From NCBI RefSeq assembly GCF_037658235.1, contig NZ_JBBJLN010000008.1:1-64000 (forward strand): a DNA stretch of 64,000 nt. Direction: 5' to 3'. Position 1 is the stretch's first letter. Every line of letters begins with the position of its first letter. Below, piece after piece: positions 44,191 through 52,833 of the stretch. The stretch comes from Yunchengibacter salinarum. Its GTDB lineage: Bacteria; Pseudomonadota; Alphaproteobacteria; Sphingomonadales; Kordiimonadaceae. The position numbers and the translations under genes are program-made. The notes below the pieces were generated by a model. It saw nothing but the letters and a program-made list of their open reading frames with translations. It was not told the origin of the DNA and made no database searches.

Positions 44191-47100
44191 TCAATCCTTG
44201 AGCAGAATCACCAGATCATGCTGCTCCACGGATGTGCCGGGAGTCAGCACCACCTCGTCCACCGTGCCGCCCTTGTGGGCATAGACGGCGGTTTCCATCT
44301 TCATCGCCTCGATGGTGAACAGCCGGTCGCCCTCGGCCACCTTTTCGCCCTTCTGCACCGCCACGCCCACGATCATGCCCGGCATGGGGGACCCTACCTG
44401 ATGCGGGTCGCTGTCGTCGGCCACCCGGTTGCGGGCCTTTTTCGGCGCCCGGCCCCGATCCACCACGGACACGGTGCGCGGCTGGCCGTTCAGTTCGAAA
44501 AAGATGGTGCGCTCGCCCTCGTCATTGGGCTCGGACATGGTGGGGGCGTTGACGATCAGCGTCTTGCCGGGTTCCAGTTCGATATTGAATTCGTCCACCG
44601 CGTCGGGGCCGTAAAAGAAGGGCATGGTGGGAATCAGCGACACGTCGCCATAGGTTTCCCGGTGCTTGAGATAATCCACCGTCACCGCCGGATACATCAG
44701 ATAACTGGCCAGCAGCCGATCGGTCACTTCCCGCTCCACCTTGTCGGCCAGCTCCGCGCGGGCGGCCTCCAGGTCCACATCCTTCAAAAGCGCGCCGGGG
44801 CGCTCGGTCAGCGGCTTTTCGTCCCCCAGAACCTTTTTCTGCAACGCTTCCGGGAAGCCGCCCATGGGCTGACCCAGATCACCGCGGAAAAAGTCCTTCA
44901 CGCTTTCGGGGAAATCGATCTCCCGCTTGTCGGACAGCACGTCTTCCGGCGTCAGTTCCTGTGTCACCATGAACAGCGCCATATCCCCCACCACCTTGGA
45001 ACTGGGGGTCACCTTGATGATATTGCCGAACAGGTGATTCACCTGCTCATAAGCCCTGGCCACTTCCGGCCAATGGCTTTCCAACCCCATGGAGCGGGCC
45101 TGTTCCTTCAGATTGGTGAACTGACCGCCGGGCATCTCATGGTCATAAACCTCGGAAGCGCCGGCACGAATATCCGCCTCGAACGGCTGATAATAGCGCC
45201 GCACGCCGCCCCAATAGGTGGAAATCTGCTTGATCGCCTCATGATCCAGCCCGGTGGCGCGCGGCCCCGACTGCAACGCCGCCGCGATGGAGCCCAGATT
45301 GGGCTGGCTGGTGAAGCCGGACATGGCATCCATGGCCGCGTCCACCGCGTCCGCGCCCGCATTCGCCGCCGCCAGCACACTGGCTCCGGCAATGCCGCTG
45401 GTGTCATGGGTGTGGAAGTGAATGGGCAGCGACACTTCCTGCTTCAGCGCCGATACCAGCTTCGTGGCCGCCTGCGGCTTGCACAGGCCCGCCATGTCCT
45501 TGATGCCGAGAATATGCGCGCCCGCCGCTTCCAGCTCCCGCGCCATGGTCACATAATAATCCAGCGTGTACTTGGTCTCTTTCGGATTGGTCAGATCGCC
45601 GGAATAACAGATCGCCGCTTCCGCCAGCTTGCCGGTTTTCGCCACTTCCTCGATGGACACCTTCATATTGTCCACCCAGTTGAGGCTGTCGAAAATGCGG
45701 AACACATCCATGCCCGCATCCGCCGCCTGCCGGATGAAATAGCGCACCACATTGTCGGGATAATTCTTGTACCCGACGCCGTTGGATGCCCGGAACAGCA
45801 TTTGCAGCAATATGTTGGGCACCGCATTCCGCAGGCGGGCCAGCCGCTCCCACGGGTCTTCCTTCAAAAAGCGCATGGCCACATCGAAGGTGGCGCCGCC
45901 CCAGCATTCCAGCGACAGCAATTCCGGCATCATGCGGGCATAATGGGGGGCGATGCGCTCCAGATCATAAGTGCGCATACGGGTGGCCAGCAGCGACTGG
46001 TGGGCATCCCGCATGGTGGTGTCGGTGACCAGAAGCCGGTCCTGTTCCTTCATCCAGCGGGCGAACCCCTCCGCCCCCAGCTCTTCCAGCTTGTGGCGGG
46101 TGCCGGGCATGGGGTCGGTGTCGGTCAGGCGCGGCGTGCGGGCACGGGGCACATCCGCCGGTGGCCGGGCGCGGCCCTCCACCTCCGAATTGCCATTGAC
46201 CATCACGTCGCCCATGAACCCCAGAAGCCGGGTCGCCCGGTTCTTGCGGGGTGTGAAGTCGAACAGTTCCGGGGTCTGGTCGATAAAGCGGGTGGTCACA
46301 TCGCCGCTGACAAATTTCGGATGCGCAATGACCGATTCCAGGAACCGCAGATTGGTGGACACACCCCGAATGCGAAACTCCCTGAGGGCACGGTCCATGC
46401 GCCGGGTGGCCTCTTCGGGCGTGGCACCCCAGGCGGTCACCTTTTCCAGCAGCGAATCATAAAAGGGCGTGATCAGTGCGCCGGAAAAAGCGGTGCCGCC
46501 ATCCAGCCGGATACCGAACCCGGTAGCCCCGCGATAGGCGGCAATACGGCCATAATCGGGGGTGAACTTGTTCTGCGGGTCTTCAGTGGTCACACGGCAC
46601 TGCATGGCGTGGCCATTGAGCACAATGTTTTCCTGCGCCGGAACGCCACTGTCCGGGTCCCCGATGCGGGCGCCCTCCGCCACGCGGATCTGCGCCTTCA
46701 CAAGGTCCACGCCGGTGACTTCCTCGGTCACGGTGTGTTCCACCTGAATGCGGGGGTTCACCTCGATGAAATAAAAGCGCCTATCATCCCGGTCGAACAG
46801 GAACTCCACGGTCCCCGCGCCCTCATACCCCGCCGCGCGCGCCAGCTTGACCGCGCTTTCGCACAGGGCCGTGCGGCGCTCCGCCTCAAGGAAGGGGGCG
46901 GGCGCCCGCTCCACCACCTTTTGGTGGCGGCGCTGCACGGAACAGTCCCGCTCGAACAGATGCACCACGGTGCCATGGTGATCGCCCAGCACCTGCACCT
47001 CCAGGTGTTGCGCCCGGCGCACCAGCTTTTCCAGGAACACTTCCGGGTTGCCAAAGGCGGCCTCGGCCTCGTTGCGGGCGGCGGCGATCTCGTCGATCAG

Positions 47101-47652
47101 CCTGTCCTCGCTCTCGATCACGCGCATACCACGGCCACCGCCACCCCAGCTTGCCTTCAGCATTACGGGATAGCCGATCTCCGCCGCGACGCGCTTGCAT
47201 TCGGCGTCATCATCAGGCAACGCCCCGGTCGCGGGCATCACCGGAATACCGGCCTTTTCCGCCAGATTGCGGGCTTCCATCTTGGACCCGAAGGCTTCCA
47301 TCACTTCCGGCTTGGGGCCGATGAAGGTGATGCCGTTCTTGGCGCAGGCGCGGGCGAATTCCGGGTTTTCCGACAGAAAGCCATAGCCGGGATGAATGGC
47401 ATCCACCCCCGCCAGCCGGGCAATGCGGATGATTTCGTCAATATCCAGATAGGCGCGCACGGGCTGCTGCCCTTCCCCCACCAGATAGCTTTCATCCGCC
47501 TTGAAGCGATGCAGGGCGAACCGGTCCTCGTGGCTGTAGATGGCCACCGTGCGAATGCCCAGTTCATTGGCGGCGCGAAATACGCGAATGGCGATCTCGC
47601 TGCGATTGGCAACCAGGATTTTCTTGATCGGACCGGTATGATGCTTGGACAT
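44191..47652 (-). CDS. pyc: pyruvate carboxylase
   Basis: A 1153-residue single-chain, biotin-dependent enzyme making oxaloacetate from pyruvate, bicarbonate and ATP. The biotin carboxylase domain is at about 1-460 (ANRSEIAIRVFRAANELG; KASWGGGGRGMRVIE; EVNPRIQVEHTVTEEVTG). The carboxyltransferase domain is at about 540-810 (DTTMRDAHQSLLATRMR; ECWGGATFDVAMRF; FRIFDSLNW; HFHTHDTSG). Next come the tetramerisation region and a C-terminal biotin carrier with AMKME, biotinyl lysine K1118. It replenishes oxaloacetate, including for the aspartate used in ectoine synthesis. A 10-base palindrome CAATCGATTG at 47670-47679 and a -10-like TACAAT (47681-47676, minus strand) lie just before the gene. Confidence 0.97.
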   Translation of the reverse strand: MSKHHTGPIKKILVANRSEIAIRVFRAANELGIRTVAIYSHEDRFALHRFKADESYLVGEGQQPVRAYLDIDEIIRIARLAGVDAIHPGYGFLSENPEFARACAKNGITFIGPKPEVMEAFGSKMEARNLAEKAGIPVMPATGALPDDDAECKRVAAEIGYPVMLKASWGGGGRGMRVIESEDRLIDEIAAARNEAEAAFGNPEVFLEKLVRRAQHLEVQVLGDHHGTVVHLFERDCSVQRRHQKVVERAPAPFLEAERRTALCESAVKLARAAGYEGAGTVEFLFDRDDRRFYFIEVNPRIQVEHTVTEEVTGVDLVKAQIRVAEGARIGDPDSGVPAQENIVLNGHAMQCRVTTEDPQNKFTPDYGRIAAYRGATGFGIRLDGGTAFSGALITPFYDSLLEKVTAWGATPEEATRRMDRALREFRIRGVSTNLRFLESVIAHPKFVSGDVTTRFIDQTPELFDFTPRKNRATRLLGFMGDVMVNGNSEVEGRARPPADVPRARTPRLTDTDPMPGTRHKLEELGAEGFARWMKEQDRLLVTDTTMRDAHQSLLATRMRTYDLERIAPHYARMMPELLSLECWGGATFDVAMRFLKEDPWERLARLRNAVPNILLQMLFRASNGVGYKNYPDNVVRYFIRQAADAGMDVFRIFDSLNWVDNMKVSIEEVAKTGKLAEAAICYSGDLTNPKETKYTLDYYVTMARELEAAGAHILGIKDMAGLCKPQAATKLVSALKQEVSLPIHFHTHDTSGIAGASVLAAANAGADAVDAAMDAMSGFTSQPNLGSIAAALQSGPRATGLDHEAIKQISTYWGGVRRYYQPFEADIRAGASEVYDHEMPGGQFTNLKEQARSMGLESHWPEVARAYEQVNHLFGNIIKVTPSSKVVGDMALFMVTQELTPEDVLSDKREIDFPESVKDFFRGDLGQPMGGFPEALQKKVLGDEKPLTERPGALLKDVDLEAARAELADKVEREVTDRLLASYLMYPAVTVDYLKHRETYGDVSLIPTMPFFYGPDAVDEFNIELEPGKTLIVNAPTMSEPNDEGERTIFFELNGQPRTVSVVDRGRAPKKARNRVADDSDPHQVGSPMPGMIVGVAVQKGEKVAEGDRLFTIEAMKMETAVYAHKGGTVDEVVLTPGTSVEQHDLVILLKD

Positions 47653-47776
47653 GGGGGAGGCGCTCCCTGCAATCGATTGTAATGGCCGTTTTCACGGCAT
47701 GATCAGGACACGGGGTACCCTCATATCCGGTTGGCCGTGAAACTTCAATAACCGGACAGACGGGAAACGGCTTCGA

Positions 47777-49309
47777 TCATTGCGCGCCGCCCTGATCCGA
47801 TCCTTCCCCCGCCAGCCGCCGCGCCGTGGCAAGGGCGCGCTGAAACACCGGATCGTCGCTGTCTTCCGCCGGGTTCGGGGAAACAGATTCATGCGGCAAC
47901 ACACCATGCGCGGGCCGGTCGCCGGGCACATGCCGATCGATCAGGGGCAGCCGCACGCGAAAACCGCTGGCAGGCAGGGTCAGGATCAGGCTCGGCCTGC
48001 CGGTCACACCGCGCAGACTGCCGCCCGTGACCGCCCCCACCAGCCGGGCGCGACCGCTGTTCTTCATCAAACGGGCAAAGGCGAACGCCTCTTCCCGATT
48101 GGCGCCGTCCACCAGCAGCACCACCGGCCCGGCAAACGCCTTTTCCAGCCGGGGCACCCTGACCACCGCCCCGTCCGGCCCGTTCAGGGACACACCGCCC
48201 CCGGCCAGCGGTGTGCTTTGGTCCCGCCAGTCGTAAAAGGCGGGGTTCCAGGTGGTCAGATGCGGGCGCAGCGCCGTCGGCACCTCGGCGCGTGCCAGCC
48301 GTTTCACCACCCGCTCCCCGGACAAAGGGCGGTGGGCCAGTTGCCGGGCCAACAGGTCCAGCACCTGCTCGTCGCCCCCTGAAACGCCGCGCAGATCAAT
48401 CAGCATGGCGGGCGCCGGGCCCGCTCCGGCACGGTCGATCGCTTCCTGAATGAAGCGGCGCCAATCCAGATCCATGGTCCAGCTCGTCAGCAGCCCCACA
48501 TCCAGATAGGCGAAGCCCTCGTCCAGAAAATGAAAGGCCCAGCCATCCTGCACCAGCCGTTCCGGCAGGCTGTCCCGCGCCCGCAACCGGGCATGGCGCG
48601 CTTCGGCGGAAATGGCAGCCACCGACAGGCTGTAGGATACGCCGTCCGCCCCGGTCATGGTCAGCCGATACCGGCCCCCTTCGGGCGGCGCCACCAGCGG
48701 CAGAAGGCGATCCAGCAACGGAAAATCCACACGGCCCGTCAGATGCAGGGCCTGATGCCAGGGCGGCGGGCCATCGATCCCGTCCAGGGCATCCGGCGGC
48801 GCATCCCGTGGCACCAGATCGGCCAGCCGGGCCAACAACCGCGCCACCGGCACGCCGTTTATGGCCGTGATGCGCTCCCCCGGCTGAATGCGCTGGCTGG
48901 TGCTGGCGTCCGCCTGAACGTGCAGCGCGTCCGCCCCCACCGCCAGGCGAAAGGGCAGGCCCGGCTGCTCGGCCATCCATGCCTTGATTGGCCCGGTCTG
49001 CCGTTCGGGCGGCAGGCTCAACCCCCCATCCGACACGGCGCCCAGCAAGCGCAGCAAGGCGCCATAGGCGTCCCGGCGGCCCTGTGCCGCCCCGTATGTT
49101 TTGCTGAAAACCGCCTTTCTGGCGGCCCAGTCCTCGGCGGTCTGATGGCGCAGCAGGGCCGGGTGCAGGCTTTCCAGCGCATCGAGCAGAAGGGCCGCAT
49201 CCCGCGCAAGGCTGGCCCGGTCGGCCCATGGCTCATCACCCTGACCAAAGGCCCGCCCGCCAGCGCCCAGCGCCATCACAATCATGAAACACAGCACGAA
49301 AGCGCGCAT
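47777..49309 (-). CDS. exported S41-like protein lacking the catalytic serine
   Basis: A 510-residue protein with a signal peptide (FVLCFMIVMALGAGGRAFG, cleavage near residue 22), so periplasmic or secreted. The layout is that of S41 (C-terminal-processing-like) peptidases: helical N-terminal domain with LESLHPALLRHQTAEDW, a PDZ-like segment around IQPGERITAINGVPVARLLARL, and a C-terminal catalytic-like domain with MLIDLRGVSGGDEQVLDLLA and GPVVLLVDGANREEAFAFARLM. In active members the serine lies in the last block (usually TxSAAE); here it reads GANREEAF (about 402-409) without serine. It may be a binding or scaffold protein instead. It follows pyc by 124 bases; a weak stem (TCCGGTT/AACCGGA, 47726-47756) lies past its stop. 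Confidence 0.65.
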   Translation of the reverse strand: MRAFVLCFMIVMALGAGGRAFGQGDEPWADRASLARDAALLLDALESLHPALLRHQTAEDWAARKAVFSKTYGAAQGRRDAYGALLRLLGAVSDGGLSLPPERQTGPIKAWMAEQPGLPFRLAVGADALHVQADASTSQRIQPGERITAINGVPVARLLARLADLVPRDAPPDALDGIDGPPPWHQALHLTGRVDFPLLDRLLPLVAPPEGGRYRLTMTGADGVSYSLSVAAISAEARHARLRARDSLPERLVQDGWAFHFLDEGFAYLDVGLLTSWTMDLDWRRFIQEAIDRAGAGPAPAMLIDLRGVSGGDEQVLDLLARQLAHRPLSGERVVKRLARAEVPTALRPHLTTWNPAFYDWRDQSTPLAGGGVSLNGPDGAVVRVPRLEKAFAGPVVLLVDGANREEAFAFARLMKNSGRARLVGAVTGGSLRGVTGRPSLILTLPASGFRVRLPLIDRHVPGDRPAHGVLPHESVSPNPAEDSDDPVFQRALATARRLAGEGSDQGGAQ

Positions 49310-49447
49310 GAAAGACCCCTTTTGCCGAATATGGACGTTCCGGGATCAGCCCCCCGGCACATGATGGCCGACCCTGCGCCAGCCTGCCCCCAAGGTCCAC
49401 CCCTTCATGTTGCCCCCCGCACCGGGGGGCGCACGGAAATGCCGGGT

Positions 49448-51037
49448 TCAGCCTGCCACAAACAGGCCCGACCAGGGCGGCAGCTTGGCGCGACCGCCCC
49501 GGTCCAGGCTGGCCCCGTTCACGGTAAAGCACGCCGTGGCGGCGCCGAGATCGCGGAACAGCTCCGTGGCGGTATCGGACAGATTGAAAAGGGCGGTCAT
49601 GGTGCCCGCGTTCCCGGCGCGGCGGGTCACCAGCAACAGGGCGTCATCCAGCGCCTCCGCCTTTATGGAGCCCTGGCGCAGAGCGGGCGCTTCCCGGCGC
49701 AGGCGCAGCAGCGCGCGGGCCTGTTCCAGCACGCTGTCCGGCTGATCGGTCTGGGCATCCACGGCCAGCGCCGGATGGTGCGGGTCCATGGGCAGCCAGG
49801 TGTCCTCATGGGTGCTGAAACCGGCATGGGGCAGGGCCGACCGCCAGGGCATGGGGGTGCGGCAGCCGTCCCGACCCAGCGTGTGCGGCCAGAAGCGGAT
49901 GCCTTCCGGGTCCACCAGCCGCTCATAGGGCACATGGGCCTGCGGCAGCCCCAGTTCCTCCCCCTGATACAGGAAGATCGTCCCCCGCAGGCTCAGCAAC
50001 AGGGCATTCAACAGCAGCGGCAGCCCCGCCGGGGGCCGGGCGTCGCCAAACCGGCTGGGCGCGCGCACCACATCATGATTGCTGAACGACCAGGACGGCC
50101 AGGCCGCGGGGTCGGTCCAACCCGCCATCGCCGAGGCGATCAGGCGCGGCGTCAGCTTATGCGCGTCCAACAACGTGAAATTATAGGCGGTGTGCAGGCG
50201 CCGGGGGCCGCTGGTATATTCCATGGACCGTTCCATGGGGTGGTCGCAGCCGATTTCCGCCACCGCCATGCGATCCCCGTAACTGTCCATCAGGGCGCGC
50301 AGGCGCTCCAGAAAGCCAAGGGTTTCCGGGCGGCTGCGGTCATGGATATGGGCCTGCATGTCATAGGGGCGCAGGCGGGGCGGCGTTTTGGCGGGCGGAT
50401 TGTCCCGCAGCGATTTATCGTGGAAATAATAATTGGCCACATCCAGCCGGAAGCCGTCCACCCCCCGCTCCAGCCAGAAGCGGGCTACATCCAGCATCGC
50501 TTCCTGCACCCGCGGATTGTGAAAGTTCAGGTCCGGCTGCTCGGCCAGGAAGTTATGCAGATAATATTGCTGGCGCCGGGCGTCCCATGTCCAGGCCGGG
50601 CCGCCGAACACGGACTGCCAGTTGTTGGGCGGGCGGCCATCGGGCGCCGGGTCCGCCCACACATACCAGTCGGCACGGGCATTATGGCGGCTTTCCCGGC
50701 TTTCCTGAAACCAGGCGTGGCGGTCGCTGGTGTGGGAATAGACCTGATCGATGATCACTTTCAGGCCAAGCCCGTGGGCGCGGGCCAGCAAGGCATCGAA
50801 ATCCTCAAGCGTGCCGAAAAGCGGGTCCACATCCCGGTAATCCGCCACATCATAGCCGAAATCCGCCATGGGCGAGGTGAAAAATGGCGACAGCCAGATG
50901 GCATCCACGCCCAGATCCGCCACATGATCCAGACGTTCCGTCACACCCGCCAGATCACCCGTTCCAGAACCGGAACTGTCCATGAAACTTCGGGGGTAAA
51001 TCTGGTAGAAAACCGCGCCGCGCCACCAATCGTTCAT
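49448..51037 (-). CDS. GH13 alpha-glucosidase (oligo-1,6-glucosidase-like)
   Basis: A 529-residue cytosolic glycoside hydrolase of family 13, subfamily of alpha-glucosidases acting on short alpha-glucosides. It opens with WWRGAVFYQIYPRSFMD, typical of this subfamily. Catalytic residues are D199 in DGFRLDV, E261 in AVAEIGCD, and D322 in FSNHDVVR. Region I reads DQVYSHTSDRHAWF, the form common in proteobacterial alpha-glucosidases. A C-terminal beta domain follows. No signal peptide is present, so it acts on imported sugars. AGGGGGTG precedes the ATG at 51037. No sugar transporter lies alongside. Products would enter metabolism through the zwf-edd-eda route. Confidence 0.9.
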   Translation of the reverse strand: MNDWWRGAVFYQIYPRSFMDSSGSGTGDLAGVTERLDHVADLGVDAIWLSPFFTSPMADFGYDVADYRDVDPLFGTLEDFDALLARAHGLGLKVIIDQVYSHTSDRHAWFQESRESRHNARADWYVWADPAPDGRPPNNWQSVFGGPAWTWDARRQQYYLHNFLAEQPDLNFHNPRVQEAMLDVARFWLERGVDGFRLDVANYYFHDKSLRDNPPAKTPPRLRPYDMQAHIHDRSRPETLGFLERLRALMDSYGDRMAVAEIGCDHPMERSMEYTSGPRRLHTAYNFTLLDAHKLTPRLIASAMAGWTDPAAWPSWSFSNHDVVRAPSRFGDARPPAGLPLLLNALLLSLRGTIFLYQGEELGLPQAHVPYERLVDPEGIRFWPHTLGRDGCRTPMPWRSALPHAGFSTHEDTWLPMDPHHPALAVDAQTDQPDSVLEQARALLRLRREAPALRQGSIKAEALDDALLLVTRRAGNAGTMTALFNLSDTATELFRDLGAATACFTVNGASLDRGGRAKLPPWSGLFVAG

Positions 51038-51253
51038 GATTTATCACCCCCTGCACCTTGCGCCCGTCCGTTTGCCGCCCCATCAAAGCGGGGCGGAACG
51101 GGGCCTGTCAATCCCGCCGGCGCCCGGCACTTCACCATGGACCGGAACGGCCCCGCATGTTTAAGCTTTGCCGCACGGCGTGGCCGAAGCTGACCAGGCC
51201 CACACCCGTCAACACCATCCGGGGCGGTGGCCCTGCCGGGGGACTGAATCCAG

Positions 51254-52321
51254 ATGACACCGCTACCCTTGACCGCCTTTGCGATCGTGCTCGCCACGGG
51301 GTTCATCGCCTTTCTCGGTATGCGACTGGCGCTGGTTACCGCCCTGATGACCGAACGTCGCCAGTGGACCGCCGTGCCCGCCGCGCGGGCGGGGCTGGCG
51401 CTGGTGCCCCTGTGGCCCTGGCTGGTGGCCACCGCCATGCTGCTGGCGACGGATGGCGGGCACCATGTGGCGCCCCTGCTGATCAGCGGCATGACGGTGG
51501 AATGCGCGCTTCTGCTGCTGGGCAACATGCTGCGCCGGGATGGCCGAAGCGCCGTGGCCGCGCTGGATGATCCGGGCCGCCTGAGGGGGTTGACGGCGGC
51601 CCTGATGGCCATGCTGATCACCGCGCTTCTGGCCGCCATGGTCGCCGCGCAACCCGCCATCGGGGCCGGGGCTGTGGGCCAACTGGCGGCCATGGGGCCG
51701 GGCCTGATACTACTGATCGCGGCGCTGCTGGTGCTGATCCGCATGGATCGGGCCGCCGCGCTGGACGGTGACGATGCCCTGGGCCTGCCCCGGTCCCCCT
51801 GGTATGCCGGGGCGGTCACGCGGGATCTGGCCCTTGAACAGAGCAGCCGCGCCCTGATCCTGCGGGGCGTGTTTTCCGCGCTGGCGCTGGCGGTGTGGGT
51901 ACCCTTGCTGATCCTGATGGCTCTTGGCTGGGCGGACGGGACGGGCGTGCCCGGCCCCCGCGCCATGCCAGTATTCCTGGCCCTTGTGCTAAGCCTGCCA
52001 CAGATCATGGCCACCCGGCGGCTGGGCCGTGGCGGCGACGGGGAAGCCGCCCTGATCCGGCCACTGGCGGGCATGATGCTGATGGTGGCGGTGCTGGGGC
52101 TGGCCAGCCTGATCGCGCCGCTCGGTGTGGGTATCGCCCCGCTGCACCAGCCCGGCGCAGGCCAGCTATCGGCCATGGCCGCCAGCCTCGGCGTGGTTCT
52201 GGGCCTGATCGCCCTCGCCGTGCTGGATGGCGGTTGGCGCCCTGGTCATCTGGTGGCGGTGGAAAGCTGGGCGGGATGGGGCGCCCTTCTGGCCCTCACC
52301 GCCATGGTGCTTCTGTCCTGA
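51254..52321 (+). CDS. polytopic membrane protein of unknown function
   Basis: A 355-residue, very hydrophobic protein with about nine to ten membrane segments and short Arg/Asp-rich loops (RRQWTAVPAARAG; EQSSRALILRGVFSALALAV; MATRRLGRGGDGEA). I do not recognise a family; there is no obvious transporter signature, cysteine motif or haem ligand pair. It has no signal peptide beyond the first membrane segment. It lies 216 bases divergent from the alpha-glucosidase gene and 134 bases ahead of pyp on the same strand, so it might be co-expressed with the PYP operon, although pyp has its own strong ribosome site. High Ala, Leu and Gly content. Confidence 0.7.
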   Translation: MTPLPLTAFAIVLATGFIAFLGMRLALVTALMTERRQWTAVPAARAGLALVPLWPWLVATAMLLATDGGHHVAPLLISGMTVECALLLLGNMLRRDGRSAVAALDDPGRLRGLTAALMAMLITALLAAMVAAQPAIGAGAVGQLAAMGPGLILLIAALLVLIRMDRAAALDGDDALGLPRSPWYAGAVTRDLALEQSSRALILRGVFSALALAVWVPLLILMALGWADGTGVPGPRAMPVFLALVLSLPQIMATRRLGRGGDGEAALIRPLAGMMLMVAVLGLASLIAPLGVGIAPLHQPGAGQLSAMAASLGVVLGLIALAVLDGGWRPGHLVAVESWAGWGALLALTAMVLLS

Positions 52322-52455
52322 GCCTGAGGTGCGCGCCATAAACCTTCCAACAGAAACTTTTACACTGGCGAGCGAAATACAACTGATCCAGACCCTCCCT
52401 GGCCGCGAAATTCCTAATGTAACTACAGAACAGGATGAACAGAAAGGAATTGACG

Positions 52456-52833
52456 ATGGATATTGTGAGCTTCGATCAGGGAGACCTTGAGAACACCTTG
52501 GACAAGATGTCCGACAGCGATATCGACAATCTGGCCTTCGGCGCGATCGAACTGGACAAGAGCGGCACGGTAAAGCGCTATAACGCCACCGAGGGCGACA
52601 TTACGGGCCGCGACAAGGACACCGTGATCGGCAAGAACTTTTTCGACGATGTGGCCCCCTGCACCAAGACGAATGAATTTCATGGCCGCTTCCAGGCCAT
52701 CCGGGACGGCAAGGAAGACAGCGTGATCTTCAACTATGTCTTCGATTACAAGATGGTGCCCACCAAGGTGAAGGTGCACATGAAAAAAGCGCTGACCGGT
52801 GACAGCATCTGGGTCTTCGTCAAGCGGGCATGA
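52456..52833 (+). CDS. pyp: photoactive yellow protein
   Basis: A 125-residue blue-light receptor of the PAS fold, the same length as Halorhodospira halophila PYP and collinear with it. All chromophore-pocket residues keep the reference numbering: Tyr42, Glu46, Thr50, Arg52, Cys69 (thioester site for p-coumarate, in DVAPCT) and Met100. LAFGAIELD, GDITGRD, VIGKNFFDDVAPC and VKVHMKKALTGDS are near-identical to the reference. The ATG at 52456 has AAGGA eight bases upstream; the frame's earlier ATG at 52435 is not needed. Its stop overlaps the start of the CoA ligase gene by four bases, so photoreceptor and chromophore supply are coupled. Confidence 0.98.
   Translation: MDIVSFDQGDLENTLDKMSDSDIDNLAFGAIELDKSGTVKRYNATEGDITGRDKDTVIGKNFFDDVAPCTKTNEFHGRFQAIRDGKEDSVIFNYVFDYKMVPTKVKVHMKKALTGDSIWVFVKRA

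Noticed and set aside
44140..47682. Uninterrupted 1180-codon frame on the plus strand opposite pyc
   Set aside because: Protein is rich in His, Gly, Arg and Gln with no family pattern. It mirrors the strong G/C third-position bias of pyc on the other strand.
48530..51193. 887-codon plus-strand frame opposite the S41-like and GH13 genes
   Set aside because: Covers parts of two minus-strand genes and the gap between them; no family resemblance.
52322..52455. Search for a pyp promoter
   Set aside because: TTTACA at 52360-52365 has no acceptable -10 box at proper distance, so no promoter is claimed.
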